DNA of 64,000 bases from Sphingomonadales bacterium (GTDB taxonomy: Bacteria; Bacteroidota; Bacteroidia; Chitinophagales; Chitinophagaceae). Shown in pieces: positions 8,769 through 17,914 of the stretch (positions within the stretch are counted from its first letter, which is position 1; every line of letters starts with the position of its first letter). The stretch spans positions 124,001 through 188,000 of the forward strand of contig VHBB01000002.1 in assembly GCA_016872155.1 (NCBI GenBank), in the 5' to 3' direction. The translations under genes and the position numbers were made by a program. A model generated the notes under the pieces. The model was given only the letters and a program-made list of their open reading frames with translations, was not told the DNA's origin and made no database searches.

Positions 8769-9659
8769 TTAAGAGCGAAAACGGTGGCTGACCAGCAACT
8801 CTTTGCTACCGGGTGTATACTGATAAAATCCTTCTCCGGTCTTAACGCCCAGTTTATTCTCTTTTACCAATTGCTCCAGTAAATGGGCGGGTGCATACTT
8901 ATCGGTCTTGAATCCTTCGTGCAACACTTGCATGATGGAAAGGCAAACATCCAATCCTATTAGATCGGCCAGCTGCAACGGACCCATTGGGTGGGCCATT
9001 CCCAACTTCATGATCGTATCGATCTCTGTAACACCGGCTACGCCCTCTTGCAGGCTGCAGATCGCTTCGTTGATCATGGGCATCAAAATGCGATTGGCGA
9101 TAAAGCCGGGAAAATCATTTACGACGCAAGGAACTTTTTGAAGGTCTTTGCTGTACGATACAATGGTATCGGTAACGGACCTATCGGTTTGTGCTGTGGT
9201 GATGATCTCTACCAATTTCATGACTGGCACCGGATTCATAAAGTGCATGCCGATTACCTTTTCGGGCCTGCGCGTAGCGGCGGCAATGGTTTGAATGGGA
9301 ATAGAAGAAGTGTTGGTGGCCAGTATGCAATCGGCAGGGGCCGCGGCATCGAGTGATGTAAATAGGGCTAACTTAATTTCTTTGTTCTCGGTTGCGGCCT
9401 CAACGACCAATGAAGCTTGCTGTACACTCTCGGTAAGAGAGGTGTTAATGGAGATGTGTTGTAGGGTTTCTTCGACTTGCGCTGCTGTAAGAGCTCCCTT
9501 GGATTGCATGCGCTCCAGATTTTTTTTGATCGTGGCCAAGGCTTTTTCTAGCGGGGCAGCCTGTAGGTCGATCAGCGTTACGTGCCAGCCATGTTGTGCA
9601 AAGACGTGCGCAATTCCATTTCCCATGGTACCGGCCCCGATCACTGCCATTTTCTTCAT
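8769..9659 (-). CDS. hbd: 3-hydroxybutyryl/3-hydroxyacyl-CoA dehydrogenase
   Basis: This NAD-dependent dehydrogenase interconverts 3-hydroxyacyl-CoA and 3-oxoacyl-CoA in fatty acid or amino acid breakdown. The Rossmann motif GAGTMG sits at residues 8-13 and the catalytic region HFMNPVP follows near residue 135, with the C-terminal dimerisation domain complete. I chose the ATG at 9659 (MKKMAVIG): a longer reading frame would add 11 residues and run into the preceding gene. At 296 residues it matches stand-alone FadB2/Hbd enzymes. Together with the glutaryl-CoA dehydrogenase further on it could complete crotonyl-CoA oxidation; no enoyl-CoA hydratase is seen in the window. Confidence 0.92.
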   Translation of the reverse strand: MKKMAVIGAGTMGNGIAHVFAQHGWHVTLIDLQAAPLEKALATIKKNLERMQSKGALTAAQVEETLQHISINTSLTESVQQASLVVEAATENKEIKLALFTSLDAAAPADCILATNTSSIPIQTIAAATRRPEKVIGMHFMNPVPVMKLVEIITTAQTDRSVTDTIVSYSKDLQKVPCVVNDFPGFIANRILMPMINEAICSLQEGVAGVTEIDTIMKLGMAHPMGPLQLADLIGLDVCLSIMQVLHEGFKTDKYAPAHLLEQLVKENKLGVKTGEGFYQYTPGSKELLVSHRFRS

Positions 9660-9669
9660 AGGTAGTCGC

Positions 9670-10311
9670 TTAATTTTTCTTTTTAAAATCACCTCGTTTC
9701 CACGATTCGATAAAATCTGCCCAGGCCGCCGGATTAAAAATATTCATAGGAGGGGTTTGGCCCTGGTAAACGGCACGATTGGCGATCTTGTTCATTTGCA
9801 TGCGAGTGGCCTCGCCGCCATCACCGGGCACCGTTCGCAGTAACAACCTTCGAGTGGTAGCGTTGGTGTTCTTTCTAGCAATCTCGTATTGGTCATCGGG
9901 TACCTGAACATTTACGAAGTCTCTGGCAAATTGCTCGGGAGTGGGTCGAGGTTTGAGTACGGTGGCAGGAAGATAAACCGTATCGGCTATTAACAATTGA
10001 ACAATACTATATTGATTGCCGACTAGGTTGCGGGGAATAGTAACTGTTTTGCCTTGGTAGCTTACATGCGAAAATTCAATCTGGTCTCCTTTAAGCACAA
10101 CGATCGAAAAAACTCCTTGGTTATTGGTAATGGTGCCTCGGTTCTGTCCCTTGACCACAATACTTACCGCAGGAATGCCCACCAGACTATCGGCAGTCAT
10201 GACCACGCCGAATAATTGCACGACAGAGTCGCGCGTCGTTTCAAATTGTGCGCTGGCAAGGGTGGGGAGCAAAAGCGACAGGGCAAGCGAAAAAAGAAGG
10301 TGTCTTCTCAC
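9670..10311 (-). CDS. secreted protein with Carboxypeptidase-D-like regulatory domain
   Basis: This is a 213-residue protein with a signal peptide ending ASAQ at residue 22. Residues about 32-105 have the beta-sandwich repeat seen in TonB-dependent receptors and other Bacteroidota surface proteins (a G-V-V start, then G...GTITNNQGVFSI and a V-SYQGK segment). The C-terminal half is unlike anything I recognise, and there is no beta-barrel after the domain, so this is not a receptor. It probably sits in the periplasm or on the outer membrane. It ends 10 bases before the hbd start and is likely transcribed with it. The function is unknown. Confidence 0.75.
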   Translation of the reverse strand: MRRHLLFSLALSLLLPTLASAQFETTRDSVVQLFGVVMTADSLVGIPAVSIVVKGQNRGTITNNQGVFSIVVLKGDQIEFSHVSYQGKTVTIPRNLVGNQYSIVQLLIADTVYLPATVLKPRPTPEQFARDFVNVQVPDDQYEIARKNTNATTRRLLLRTVPGDGGEATRMQMNKIANRAVYQGQTPPMNIFNPAAWADFIESWKRGDFKKKN

Positions 10312-10369
10312 GGTGCAAAATTAAACAGGTTCAGCTTAATTACGGCAACAAAATGCCGGTTGCAATGTT

Positions 10370-10377
10370 TACTTTTG
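10370..10377 (+). promoter_or_regulatory. -7 promoter element of mrp
   Basis: TACTTTTG matches the Bacteroidota -7 consensus TAnnTTTG exactly and ends 7 bases before the mrp ATG. I could not see a good -33 TTTG at the expected spacing. Confidence 0.55.
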
Positions 10378-10384
10378 TACCCCT

Positions 10385-11476
10385 ATGACAGAAGCGCAAA
10401 TTCTGGATGCCCTCCGAAATGTACAGGAGCCCGACCTGGGTAAAGACCTGGTAACGCTCAACATGGTCAAAGACATTGCCATCGATGAGAAACGCGTGTC
10501 ATTTACCATTGTGTTGACGACCCCGGCCTGCCCCATGAAAGAGATGATGCAAAATGCTTGTATCAATGCCATACGGTTGTTGGTTAACAAAGAGGCCGAG
10601 GTGCACGTCAACTTTACCGCGCAGACCAGCACCAAACGCGCTGATGGTATGGCCCTATTGCCGCAGGTAAAAAATATTATTGCCGTGGTCAGTGGCAAGG
10701 GTGGGGTCGGTAAGTCTACAGTAGCAGCTAACCTGGCGCTGGCACTTGCCCAAGGAGGTGCACAGGTCGGATTGATGGATGCCGATATCTATGGACCCAG
10801 TGTCCCGATCATGTTTGGGGTCCGTGGTGAGCGGCCGTTGATGAAAGAGATTAATGGCAAGGGTATGATCGTGCCGCTCGAGCGCTTTGGAATAAAATTG
10901 ATGAGTATCGGGCTATTGGTCGACGAAAAAAATGCCGTGGTTTGGAGAGGACCTATGGCCAGCAGTGCTGTTAAGCAGTTCGCTACCGATGTGTGCTGGG
11001 ATGCGCTTGACTATTTAGTGATCGATATGCCACCGGGTACCGGCGATATACATTTGACTTTGTTGCAGACAGTGCCCGTTACCGGGGCCGTGATCGTGAC
11101 CACCCCGCAAGATGTGGCGCTAGCCGATGCCAAGAAGGGAATTGCTATGTTCGGTCAGGCACAACTTAAGATCCCTATAATCGGGCTGGTCGAGAACATG
11201 AGTTATTTTACACCGGCAGAATTGCCCAATAACAAGTATTATTTATTCGGTAAGCAAGGTGGACGCAAGTTGGCCGACGAATATGATCTTCCGTTCTTAG
11301 GTGAGATTCCGCTGGTGCAGTCCATCCGCGAGGGAGGAGACCAGGGTGTTCCGGTCATGATGAGTGACGACAGCGTCTCTAAGCAGGCCTTTGCCCAATT
11401 CGCCTCGCTGGTGGTCAGGAGTATTGCCATGGGCAATGCTCATATTAAGACCGAGCAGATCGCTGCTATGGTTTAA
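10385..11476 (+). CDS. mrp: Mrp/ApbC-type P-loop ATPase, Fe-S cluster carrier
   Basis: This is a 363-residue Mrp/NBP35-family protein that helps deliver iron-sulfur clusters. An N-terminal DUF59/MIP18 domain (about 1-85) is fused to a P-loop ATPase with a deviant Walker A, GKGGVGKS (104-111), and the Mrp signature around MDADIYGPS. The C-terminal CxxC found in most Mrp proteins after the VENM motif is not present; the segment reads ENMSYFTPAELPNNKYYLFG instead. From memory this form is common in Bacteroidota, so it is probably a lineage trait rather than damage. The gene is divergent to the Carboxypeptidase-D-like gene and followed by pyrF 33 bases on. Confidence 0.93.
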   Translation: MTEAQILDALRNVQEPDLGKDLVTLNMVKDIAIDEKRVSFTIVLTTPACPMKEMMQNACINAIRLLVNKEAEVHVNFTAQTSTKRADGMALLPQVKNIIAVVSGKGGVGKSTVAANLALALAQGGAQVGLMDADIYGPSVPIMFGVRGERPLMKEINGKGMIVPLERFGIKLMSIGLLVDEKNAVVWRGPMASSAVKQFATDVCWDALDYLVIDMPPGTGDIHLTLLQTVPVTGAVIVTTPQDVALADAKKGIAMFGQAQLKIPIIGLVENMSYFTPAELPNNKYYLFGKQGGRKLADEYDLPFLGEIPLVQSIREGGDQGVPVMMSDDSVSKQAFAQFASLVVRSIAMGNAHIKTEQIAAMV

Positions 11477-11509
11477 TGTTTTATCTTTCCATTCGTTTCT
11501 TTTTAAAGT

Positions 11510-12322
11510 ATGAATCGTCAGCAACTTATTCATCAGATCCTCACTAAGCGATCGTACCTATGTGTCGGGCTCGACAGCGATGTCGATAAACTTCCATCGG
11601 GTCTTTCAAAGGATGCTGCGGGTGTGCTGGCTTTCAATAAAGCGATCGTGGATGCCACTCGCTCTTCTTGTGTTGCCTATAAGATCAATACGGCTTTCTA
11701 TGAATCGCTGGGGGCAATGGGCTGGTCCGTGATGGAGCAAACGGTGGCCTACATCGGAAAAGAACACCTGGTTATCGCCGATGCCAAGCGCGGCGATATT
11801 GGCAATACGGCCGATCAATATGCCAAGGCTTTTTTTAAGACGCTCTCTTTTGATGCTATTACCGTTGCACCCTATATGGGGGCCGACAGTATCCGTCCTT
11901 TTTTAGAATATTCCGGAAAATGGGCCATCGTTTTGGGTCTTACCTCGAACCCGGGTGCGGCCGATTTTGAATTACAGCCCTGCGGCGATCAATTACTCTA
12001 CGAACGGGTAATGCAAACAGTTTCTTCTTGTGGTAGCCCTTCTAATTTGATGTTTGTCGTGGGGGCCACGCAAGCGGCTGTAATGGCATCGATCAGAAAA
12101 AATTATCCCGATCATTTCTTTTTGGTACCTGGTGTCGGAGCCCAGGGTGGGAGTCTCGAAGAGGTCTCTCGCCACGCACTGACTTCCGAGGCCGGTCTAC
12201 TGGTCAACGTAAGCCGTGCCATTATTTTTGCATCCGCTGGCGATGATTTTGCCGAAAAGGCCTCGGCCGAGGCGCTGCGCTACCAACAACAGATGGCCGC
12301 ACTACTGCCCCGCGGGGTATAA
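11510..12322 (+). CDS. pyrF: orotidine 5'-phosphate decarboxylase
   Basis: This catalyses the last step of UMP synthesis, decarboxylation of OMP. The 270-residue length and the catalytic DAKRGD at residues 91-96 put it in the longer type-2 family found in actinobacteria and Bacteroidota. The lysine and two aspartates of the charged catalytic network are all present. A phosphate-binding loop (VVGATQ, later PGVGAQGG) is intact near residues 184-210. It follows mrp by 33 bases, where a TATCTTTC sequence (11482-11489) could act as a weak promoter. Confidence 0.95.
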   Translation: MNRQQLIHQILTKRSYLCVGLDSDVDKLPSGLSKDAAGVLAFNKAIVDATRSSCVAYKINTAFYESLGAMGWSVMEQTVAYIGKEHLVIADAKRGDIGNTADQYAKAFFKTLSFDAITVAPYMGADSIRPFLEYSGKWAIVLGLTSNPGAADFELQPCGDQLLYERVMQTVSSCGSPSNLMFVVGATQAAVMASIRKNYPDHFFLVPGVGAQGGSLEEVSRHALTSEAGLLVNVSRAIIFASAGDDFAEKASAEALRYQQQMAALLPRGV

Positions 12323-12373
12323 TCACAGGTGCGAGCCCTAGCGGTTCCAGCGTCACGAACGAGGGCCTTTTGT

Positions 12374-12381
12374 TACCTTTG
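12374..12381 (+). promoter_or_regulatory. -7 promoter element of glutaryl-CoA dehydrogenase gene
   Basis: TACCTTTG is an exact match to TAnnTTTG and ends 19 bases before the ATG at 12401, in the 78-base gap after pyrF. Confidence 0.5.
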
Positions 12382-12400
12382 CGCTACAAATTAGTTTACC

Positions 12401-13585
12401 ATGGCCGTTCGAACCGACCTCTTTCAACATCCTGATTATTTTGCGCTCGATGAGTTGCTGACCGAAGAACATAAACTGGTTCGGGAGTCCGTTCGCAACT
12501 ATGTAAAAAAGGAGATCTCTCCCATTATCGAAGATTATGCGCAGCGGGCTGAGTTTCCCGAACAAATCGTTCGCCAGTTAGGAGAGATGGGTTGCTTTGG
12601 ACCCACCGTTCCCGCCGAATATGGCGGTGGCGGACTTGATTACATCTCGTACGGGCTTATGATGCAAGAACTGGAGCGAGGGGATAGTGGCGTTCGTTCT
12701 ACCGCCTCGGTGCAAGGCTCATTGGTAATGTTCCCGATCTATGCCTATGGAAGCGAGGAGCAAAAAAGAAAGTTTCTTCCTAAGCTCGCCAGCGGAGAAT
12801 GGCTGGGTTGCTTTGGTCTAACCGAACCCAATCATGGAAGTGACCCCAGCAGCATGCTCACCAATTTTAAAGCCGACGGAGATCATGTGTTGTTGAACGG
12901 GGCTAAAATGTGGATCAGTAATTCACCATTTGCACAGGTGGCTGTCGTGTGGGCCAAAGACGAAGCCGGAGAAATATATGGATTGATCGTAGAAAGAGGC
13001 ATGAAGGGATTTAGTACACCCACTACCCATGGTAAATGGAGTCTCAGGGCTTCTGCTACCGGCGAGTTGGTATTCGATAACGTGCGGGTGCCTCGCTCTA
13101 ATATTTTACCGGGCGTCAAGGGCTTGAAAGGTCCCTTGAGTTGTCTGACCAAGGCTCGCTTTGGTATTGCTTGGGGAGCGCTCGGGGCTGCGATGGATTG
13201 TTATGATACGGCGCTTCGCTATGCCAAAGAGAGAGAGCAATTTGGAAAACCGATCGCAGGATTTCAGTTGCAACAAAAAAAGTTGGCCGAGATGCTCACC
13301 GAGATCACCAAGGCCCAGTTATTGGTATGGCGCTTAGGCGTGTTGATGAACGAAAATAAAGTTACGCCCCAGCAGGTTAGTATGGCCAAGCGAAACTCTT
13401 GCGAGATCGCCACCCAGATCTGTCGAGATGCTCGTCAGGTATTAGGAGGAATGGGTATTACAGGGGAATATTCTATTATGCGTCATATGATGAATCTCGA
13501 AAGTGTTATTACCTACGAGGGTACGCATGATATTCACTTGCTGATCACGGGCATGGATATTACGGGCATCAATGCCTTTAAATAG
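12401..13585 (+). CDS. gcdH: glutaryl-CoA dehydrogenase (acyl-CoA dehydrogenase family)
   Basis: This flavoprotein oxidises and decarboxylates glutaryl-CoA to crotonyl-CoA in lysine and tryptophan breakdown. The 394-residue sequence has the three acyl-CoA dehydrogenase domains, with GCFGLTEPNHGSDPS in the middle domain. The C-terminal YEGTHDIH supplies the catalytic base Glu373; this placement and surrounding sequence are typical of GCDH rather than short-chain dehydrogenases. The gene is followed 5 bases later by aroK on the same strand. The saccharopine-dehydrogenase-like gene at 41 kb may feed the same lysine pathway, but that link is inference. Confidence 0.9.
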   Translation: MAVRTDLFQHPDYFALDELLTEEHKLVRESVRNYVKKEISPIIEDYAQRAEFPEQIVRQLGEMGCFGPTVPAEYGGGGLDYISYGLMMQELERGDSGVRSTASVQGSLVMFPIYAYGSEEQKRKFLPKLASGEWLGCFGLTEPNHGSDPSSMLTNFKADGDHVLLNGAKMWISNSPFAQVAVVWAKDEAGEIYGLIVERGMKGFSTPTTHGKWSLRASATGELVFDNVRVPRSNILPGVKGLKGPLSCLTKARFGIAWGALGAAMDCYDTALRYAKEREQFGKPIAGFQLQQKKLAEMLTEITKAQLLVWRLGVLMNENKVTPQQVSMAKRNSCEIATQICRDARQVLGGMGITGEYSIMRHMMNLESVITYEGTHDIHLLITGMDITGINAFK

Positions 13586-13590
13586 GTAGA

Positions 13591-14097
13591 ATGCGCATTT
13601 ATCTGATCGGCTTTATGGGAGCCGGAAAATCGTATTGGGGGCCAAGGCTGGCCCAAATGGCCGGACTTCGCTTTTACGATCTCGACCTGGCGATCGAAGA
13701 GAGTCGGGGGCAGTCCATCGATCAACTTTTTGCGTTGCAGGGCGAAGAATCCTTTCGCGTTATTGAAAAGGAAGTATTGCATTTGCTAACCGAAACGCAT
13801 GAACATTTCGTGATGGCCTGCGGGGGCGGTACGCCTTGTTTTTTGAACAATCTCGAATACATGAAGCGGTCGGGCAAGGTGGTTTGGATCAACCCCACGA
13901 ACGAAGTATTGACCCGCCGATTATCGAAAGAGCGTGACGAGCGTCCGCTATTGCAATCGGTAGCTGAAAGCGAGCTGGCCGGTTTTATTCAAAAGAAGAT
14001 GGCCGACCGACGACTTTATTACGAACAAGCTCATCTTCGTTTCGATCAGGAAACAATAGATCTTACTGCGGTTTTAAAAGCGATTCAACATGTATAG
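13591..14097 (+). CDS. aroK: shikimate kinase
   Basis: This phosphorylates shikimate at the 3-hydroxyl in aromatic amino acid and chorismate synthesis. The 168-residue protein has the Walker A motif GFMGAGKS at 7-14, the shikimate-binding DLD near residue 30, the CGGGTP loop at 77-82, and an ATP-lid arginine pair around ERDERP. The normal GKSxxG reads GKSYWG, with Tyr in place of the usual small residue. It overlaps the following DUF423 gene by 8 bases, so they are probably translated together. Chorismate made by this pathway is also the substrate of MqnA at 48.7 kb. Confidence 0.94.
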   Translation: MRIYLIGFMGAGKSYWGPRLAQMAGLRFYDLDLAIEESRGQSIDQLFALQGEESFRVIEKEVLHLLTETHEHFVMACGGGTPCFLNNLEYMKRSGKVVWINPTNEVLTRRLSKERDERPLLQSVAESELAGFIQKKMADRRLYYEQAHLRFDQETIDLTAVLKAIQHV

Positions 14098-14485
14098 ATT
14101 TTTTGGAGCCCTCGGCGCCCTGGCCATGGCAGTGGGTATATTGGCTGGAGCTTTTGGTGCGCACGGACTACAACGACTAACGACCGATCCCGCCGTAATG
14201 GAGCCGTACAAGACGGCCGTGCAGTATTTGCTTTGGCACGGCTTGGCCCTGCTCTTGCTATGGACCGCACGAGAGCGATTTTCTGATAAACATTTTTTAT
14301 GGACCGGATCTTGTTTTCAATGCGGCATCGTACTTTTTTGCGGGTCGCTTTTTTTGATCACGGCCGGTAAGATCTTTAATTTCTCGTTGCCCTGGATTGT
14401 TTACCTGACACCGGTGGGTGGACTATTTTTTGTAGCTGGTTGGGTGCTTCTTTTCTGGGTACTCATTCGCAAACAGAGAAACTGA
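14090..14485 (+). CDS. DUF423 small membrane protein
   Basis: This is a 131-residue integral membrane protein of the DUF423 (YgdD/YwdK) family. It has about four membrane helices and the family's N-terminal glycine-rich segment GILAGAFGAHGL. The function of the family is unknown. It starts within the last 8 bases of aroK and is followed by ftsK 14 bases later, so it sits inside a tight run of co-directional genes. Confidence 0.85.
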   Translation: MYRFFGALGALAMAVGILAGAFGAHGLQRLTTDPAVMEPYKTAVQYLLWHGLALLLLWTARERFSDKHFLWTGSCFQCGIVLFCGSLFLITAGKIFNFSLPWIVYLTPVGGLFFVAGWVLLFWVLIRKQRN

Positions 14486-14499
14486 TTATATTTGTAAGA

Positions 14500-17133
14500 A
14501 TGGCCAATAAGCTTCGAAACTCCGCTGCTAAAACCGAAACGGCCGCCAAGCCTGCCGCAAAAGATCTCCGAGACTTTACTCCCGAAAAAGAAGCGTCGAT
14601 CGGCTGGATTGCACTGGCCCGCGACGAAAGAACGCTCAAGATTGTAGGACTTATCTCTATAGTACTCTCCGTTTTTCTATTTATTTCTTTTGCCTCGTAT
14701 TTATTTACCTGGAAGCAAGACCAGGCCATCGCCCAACAGGGCTTCTCGGCCTTATTGTACGAAGAAAAACCGGCGCTCAACTGGCTGGGTAGGCTCGGCG
14801 CGGTAGTCTCTCATTTTTTCTTTTTCAAGGCCTTTGGTATTGCCTCGTTTCTCATCTGCACCTTCTTTTTTGTGGTGGGGGTCAATTTACTTTTTAGACA
14901 AAAGGTATTTTCTATTTGGAGAAATCTCAAATACGTTACGATTGGCACTACGGTGGTATCCGTATCGATGTCCTATCTTTTTTCAAGCAGTGCCTTTGCC
15001 TTTGGAGGTGGGGTGGGTAATCTATTGAACCAAGAGCTAGAAGGAGCACTTGGGGTAGTGGGTGCAGGTGCTGCCTTGCTCTTGATCGTGACCGCCTACG
15101 GTATCTGGCAGTTCAACCCAAGATTCAAACTTTCTGCCGATGCCCTAGCTGCGGGGGCAGCCGTCAGCGAGGTACCAACAGACGAAGAAACAATCCACTC
15201 TCAAGCTGCGGTCGAGGAAAAAGACGATCCAAAACCACTCTCTTCTTCGTTTGTGCCACCGGTTGCGGGGCAAACCATCAACGATCTGTATGCGGCCGGG
15301 GCTGCTACCCTTCAATACCATGAGTCTACGCCATCTACTGAGACTGGTCAAGACCAGCCTGCATTGGTAGCTTCGGCAGCCGAAGAGTTGGCAACGGAAG
15401 AGATACTGCCAGAACAATCTTCTGTCGCTGGCGCAGCGGTAACGCCCATCGACCTTGCGCTCGAAACCGCTGCCGACAACGCATTATCTGCTGAACAAGA
15501 GACCTTGCATGATGCCGACAATAACAAGGCCGATCACATAAATGAAGATGGGGATCTCGAGCTAGAGATCAAGTCTACTCCCTTAGACGCTGCTGCAGAA
15601 GAAGAGGTGGTGGCGGAAAATCTTCCTCCCTACGAGCCTACGCTCGATCTGAGTAATTATAAATATCCCTCCCTTAATTTGCTCGAACAACACGGTTCTG
15701 ATAAGATCGTGCAGGACAATAACGATCTCGAAAATCAAAAGAACCAGATCATCAATACGCTTCGCAATTATGCGATAGAGATACAAAAGATCAGCGCCAC
15801 CATTGGACCTACGGTTACGCTTTACGAGATCGTTCCGGCCCCGGGCGTTCGTATATCGCGCATCAAGAATCTCGAAGATGATATTGCGCTGAGTTTGGCG
15901 GCGCTGGGTATTCGCATTATTGCGCCCATTCCCGGAAAAGGAACCATCGGTATTGAGGTGCCTAATATCAAAAAGACTGTTGTGAGCATGCGAAGCCTGC
16001 TCTCGTCAGAAAAGTTTCAGCACAACAATTATAGTTTACCCATTGGTATCGGCAAGCGAATCGATAACGAAAATTACATTGTGGATTTGACCTCCATGCC
16101 ACACTTGTTAATGGCCGGTGCTACCGGTCAGGGTAAATCGGTGGGGTTAAATGCCATTCTGGTCTCGTTGCTTTTTAAGAAGCATCCGTCTCAACTTAAG
16201 TTCGTGCTCATTGACCCTAAAAAGGTTGAGTTGAGTATCTATCGTCATATCGAAAAGCATTTCTTGGCCAAACTCCCCGGCGAAGAGGATGCTATTATTA
16301 CCGACACCAAAAAAGTGATTCACACCCTCAATGCGCTTTGCATAGAGATGGACAACCGCTACGATCTGTTAAAAGAAGCGGGGGCCCGTAACATCAAGGA
16401 GTATAACGAGAAGTTCATTAAGCGTAAGCTCAATCCTCAAAAAGGGCACCAGTACTTACCGTTTATCGTGTTGGTGATCGATGAGTTTGCCGACCTGATC
16501 ATGACCGCCGGCAAGGAAGTCGAGACACCCATTACCCGATTGGCCCAACTGGCCCGTGCCATTGGCATTCATCTGATCATTGCTACGCAGCGTCCGTCGG
16601 TGAATATTATAACCGGTACCATCAAAGCGAACTTTCCGGCGCGTATCGCCTTTAAGGTCTCTTCAAAGATCGACTCTCGCACCATATTAGATACCGGCGG
16701 TGCCGAGCAATTGATCGGAAAGGGAGATATGCTCATCTCGCATCATGGCGAGCTAACCCGTTTGCAATGTGCCTTCGTGGATACGCCCGAAGTAGAGCAG
16801 ATCGTCGATTTTATCAGTGAGCAACAAGGATACCCCCAAGCCTTTTTGTTGCCAGAATATGTGGACGAAAAAGAAATGGAGGGGCGCGAATTGGATATGG
16901 ACGACCGCGACTCGCTCTTTGCCGACGCTGCCCGTTTGATCGTTCAGCACCAGATCGGTTCTACGTCGTTATTGCAACGCCGCATGAAACTGGGATATAA
17001 CCGGGCCGGGCGGTTAATGGACCAACTCGAGATAGCGGGCGTTGTCGGACCCGCTCAGGGCAGTAAACCCCGCGATGTAATGATCAAGACCGATGCCGAT
17101 CTGCAACGCCTGTTAGACCAGCTGGGATCCTGA
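14500..17133 (+). CDS. ftsK: DNA translocase FtsK/SpoIIIE
   Basis: This is the septum-bound ATPase that pumps chromosomal DNA during division and resolves dimers with XerCD. I chose the ATG at 14500 (MANKLRN); an in-frame start 60 bases upstream would overlap the previous gene. An N-terminal region with four hydrophobic helices (about 50-230) is followed by an acidic, Ala-rich linker to about residue 385. Then comes the motor domain with Walker A GATGQGKS (540-547), and a C-terminal winged-helix gamma domain from about residue 804 that recognises KOPS-type sites. At 877 residues it is complete and of usual length for the phylum. Confidence 0.95.
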   Translation: MANKLRNSAAKTETAAKPAAKDLRDFTPEKEASIGWIALARDERTLKIVGLISIVLSVFLFISFASYLFTWKQDQAIAQQGFSALLYEEKPALNWLGRLGAVVSHFFFFKAFGIASFLICTFFFVVGVNLLFRQKVFSIWRNLKYVTIGTTVVSVSMSYLFSSSAFAFGGGVGNLLNQELEGALGVVGAGAALLLIVTAYGIWQFNPRFKLSADALAAGAAVSEVPTDEETIHSQAAVEEKDDPKPLSSSFVPPVAGQTINDLYAAGAATLQYHESTPSTETGQDQPALVASAAEELATEEILPEQSSVAGAAVTPIDLALETAADNALSAEQETLHDADNNKADHINEDGDLELEIKSTPLDAAAEEEVVAENLPPYEPTLDLSNYKYPSLNLLEQHGSDKIVQDNNDLENQKNQIINTLRNYAIEIQKISATIGPTVTLYEIVPAPGVRISRIKNLEDDIALSLAALGIRIIAPIPGKGTIGIEVPNIKKTVVSMRSLLSSEKFQHNNYSLPIGIGKRIDNENYIVDLTSMPHLLMAGATGQGKSVGLNAILVSLLFKKHPSQLKFVLIDPKKVELSIYRHIEKHFLAKLPGEEDAIITDTKKVIHTLNALCIEMDNRYDLLKEAGARNIKEYNEKFIKRKLNPQKGHQYLPFIVLVIDEFADLIMTAGKEVETPITRLAQLARAIGIHLIIATQRPSVNIITGTIKANFPARIAFKVSSKIDSRTILDTGGAEQLIGKGDMLISHHGELTRLQCAFVDTPEVEQIVDFISEQQGYPQAFLLPEYVDEKEMEGRELDMDDRDSLFADAARLIVQHQIGSTSLLQRRMKLGYNRAGRLMDQLEIAGVVGPAQGSKPRDVMIKTDADLQRLLDQLGS

Positions 17134-17248
17134 AAAAAGTTAGCATCTTGTTAAGGTAGAACCTTTTAGAAAGGCGAATCTTTCAACTTCGTCTAATTAC
17201 TGATTTGGGCTATCTTCGCCCCACCTTTTACTACCGTAAATGCCCTGC

Positions 17249-17914
17249 ATGAAAAAGTTTTTTCTTCTTGTTTTGTTGGCCTTTTTGCAAAGCAGTCTGT
17301 TGATGGCACAGGCCAAGACCGGCTCTCGCAACGACCCCGAAGCCAAAAAGATATTGGACGCCGTTAGCGCCAAATTTAAGTCGTTTGCCACGGTGCAAGC
17401 GGCCTTTACCTACAAAGTAGAGAGTGCGGCCGGAAAGGTTTTGTCATCCAAGACCGGAACCATTACTATGAAGGGCACCAAGTATCGGCTCAACTTTAGT
17501 GGGCAAGAGATAATTTGTAATGGCACCACCGTTTGGAATATCGATAAAGCCGCCAACGAGGTAACCATTAATACCCTTGATGCCTCGAGTGGTATGATTA
17601 CACCCCAAAAACTTTTCTCTAATTTTTATGATAAGGATTTTCTCTATGTGCTCAACGGAGAAAAGAAAGCCGGTGCCAAATGGGTACAAGAAATTCAACT
17701 GACCCCGGTCGATAAGTCAAAAAATTTTCACACGGTTTTTTTGCAAATCGAAAAGACGGCTAAGACCATGTACAGCACGCGGGTGTTAGAAAATGCAGGT
17801 AATCGCTATTCGTATACGGTCAACAGCATGAAAACGAACGTGCCGGCCGCTGATGCAATTTTTGCATTCGACAAAGCTAAATACCCGGGTATCAACATCG
17901 AGGACCTTAGGTAA
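17249..17914 (+). CDS. lolA: LolA-like outer-membrane lipoprotein carrier
   Basis: This is a 222-residue periplasmic protein of the LolA/LolB-like fold, with a signal peptide (MKKFF... to LLMAQ, about 20 residues). The body is made of the repeated beta strands of a half-barrel (KVESAAGKVL, TITMKGTKYRLNF, ATTVWNID-type turns) and ends in a DLR tail. It presumably ferries lipoproteins to the outer membrane. I prefer the ATG at 17249 over one 9 bases upstream because the signal peptide begins there. TATCTTCG at 17211-17218 could be its promoter. It overlaps the end of the convergent kdsA by 8 bases. Confidence 0.82.
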   Translation: MKKFFLLVLLAFLQSSLLMAQAKTGSRNDPEAKKILDAVSAKFKSFATVQAAFTYKVESAAGKVLSSKTGTITMKGTKYRLNFSGQEIICNGTTVWNIDKAANEVTINTLDASSGMITPQKLFSNFYDKDFLYVLNGEKKAGAKWVQEIQLTPVDKSKNFHTVFLQIEKTAKTMYSTRVLENAGNRYSYTVNSMKTNVPAADAIFAFDKAKYPGINIEDLR

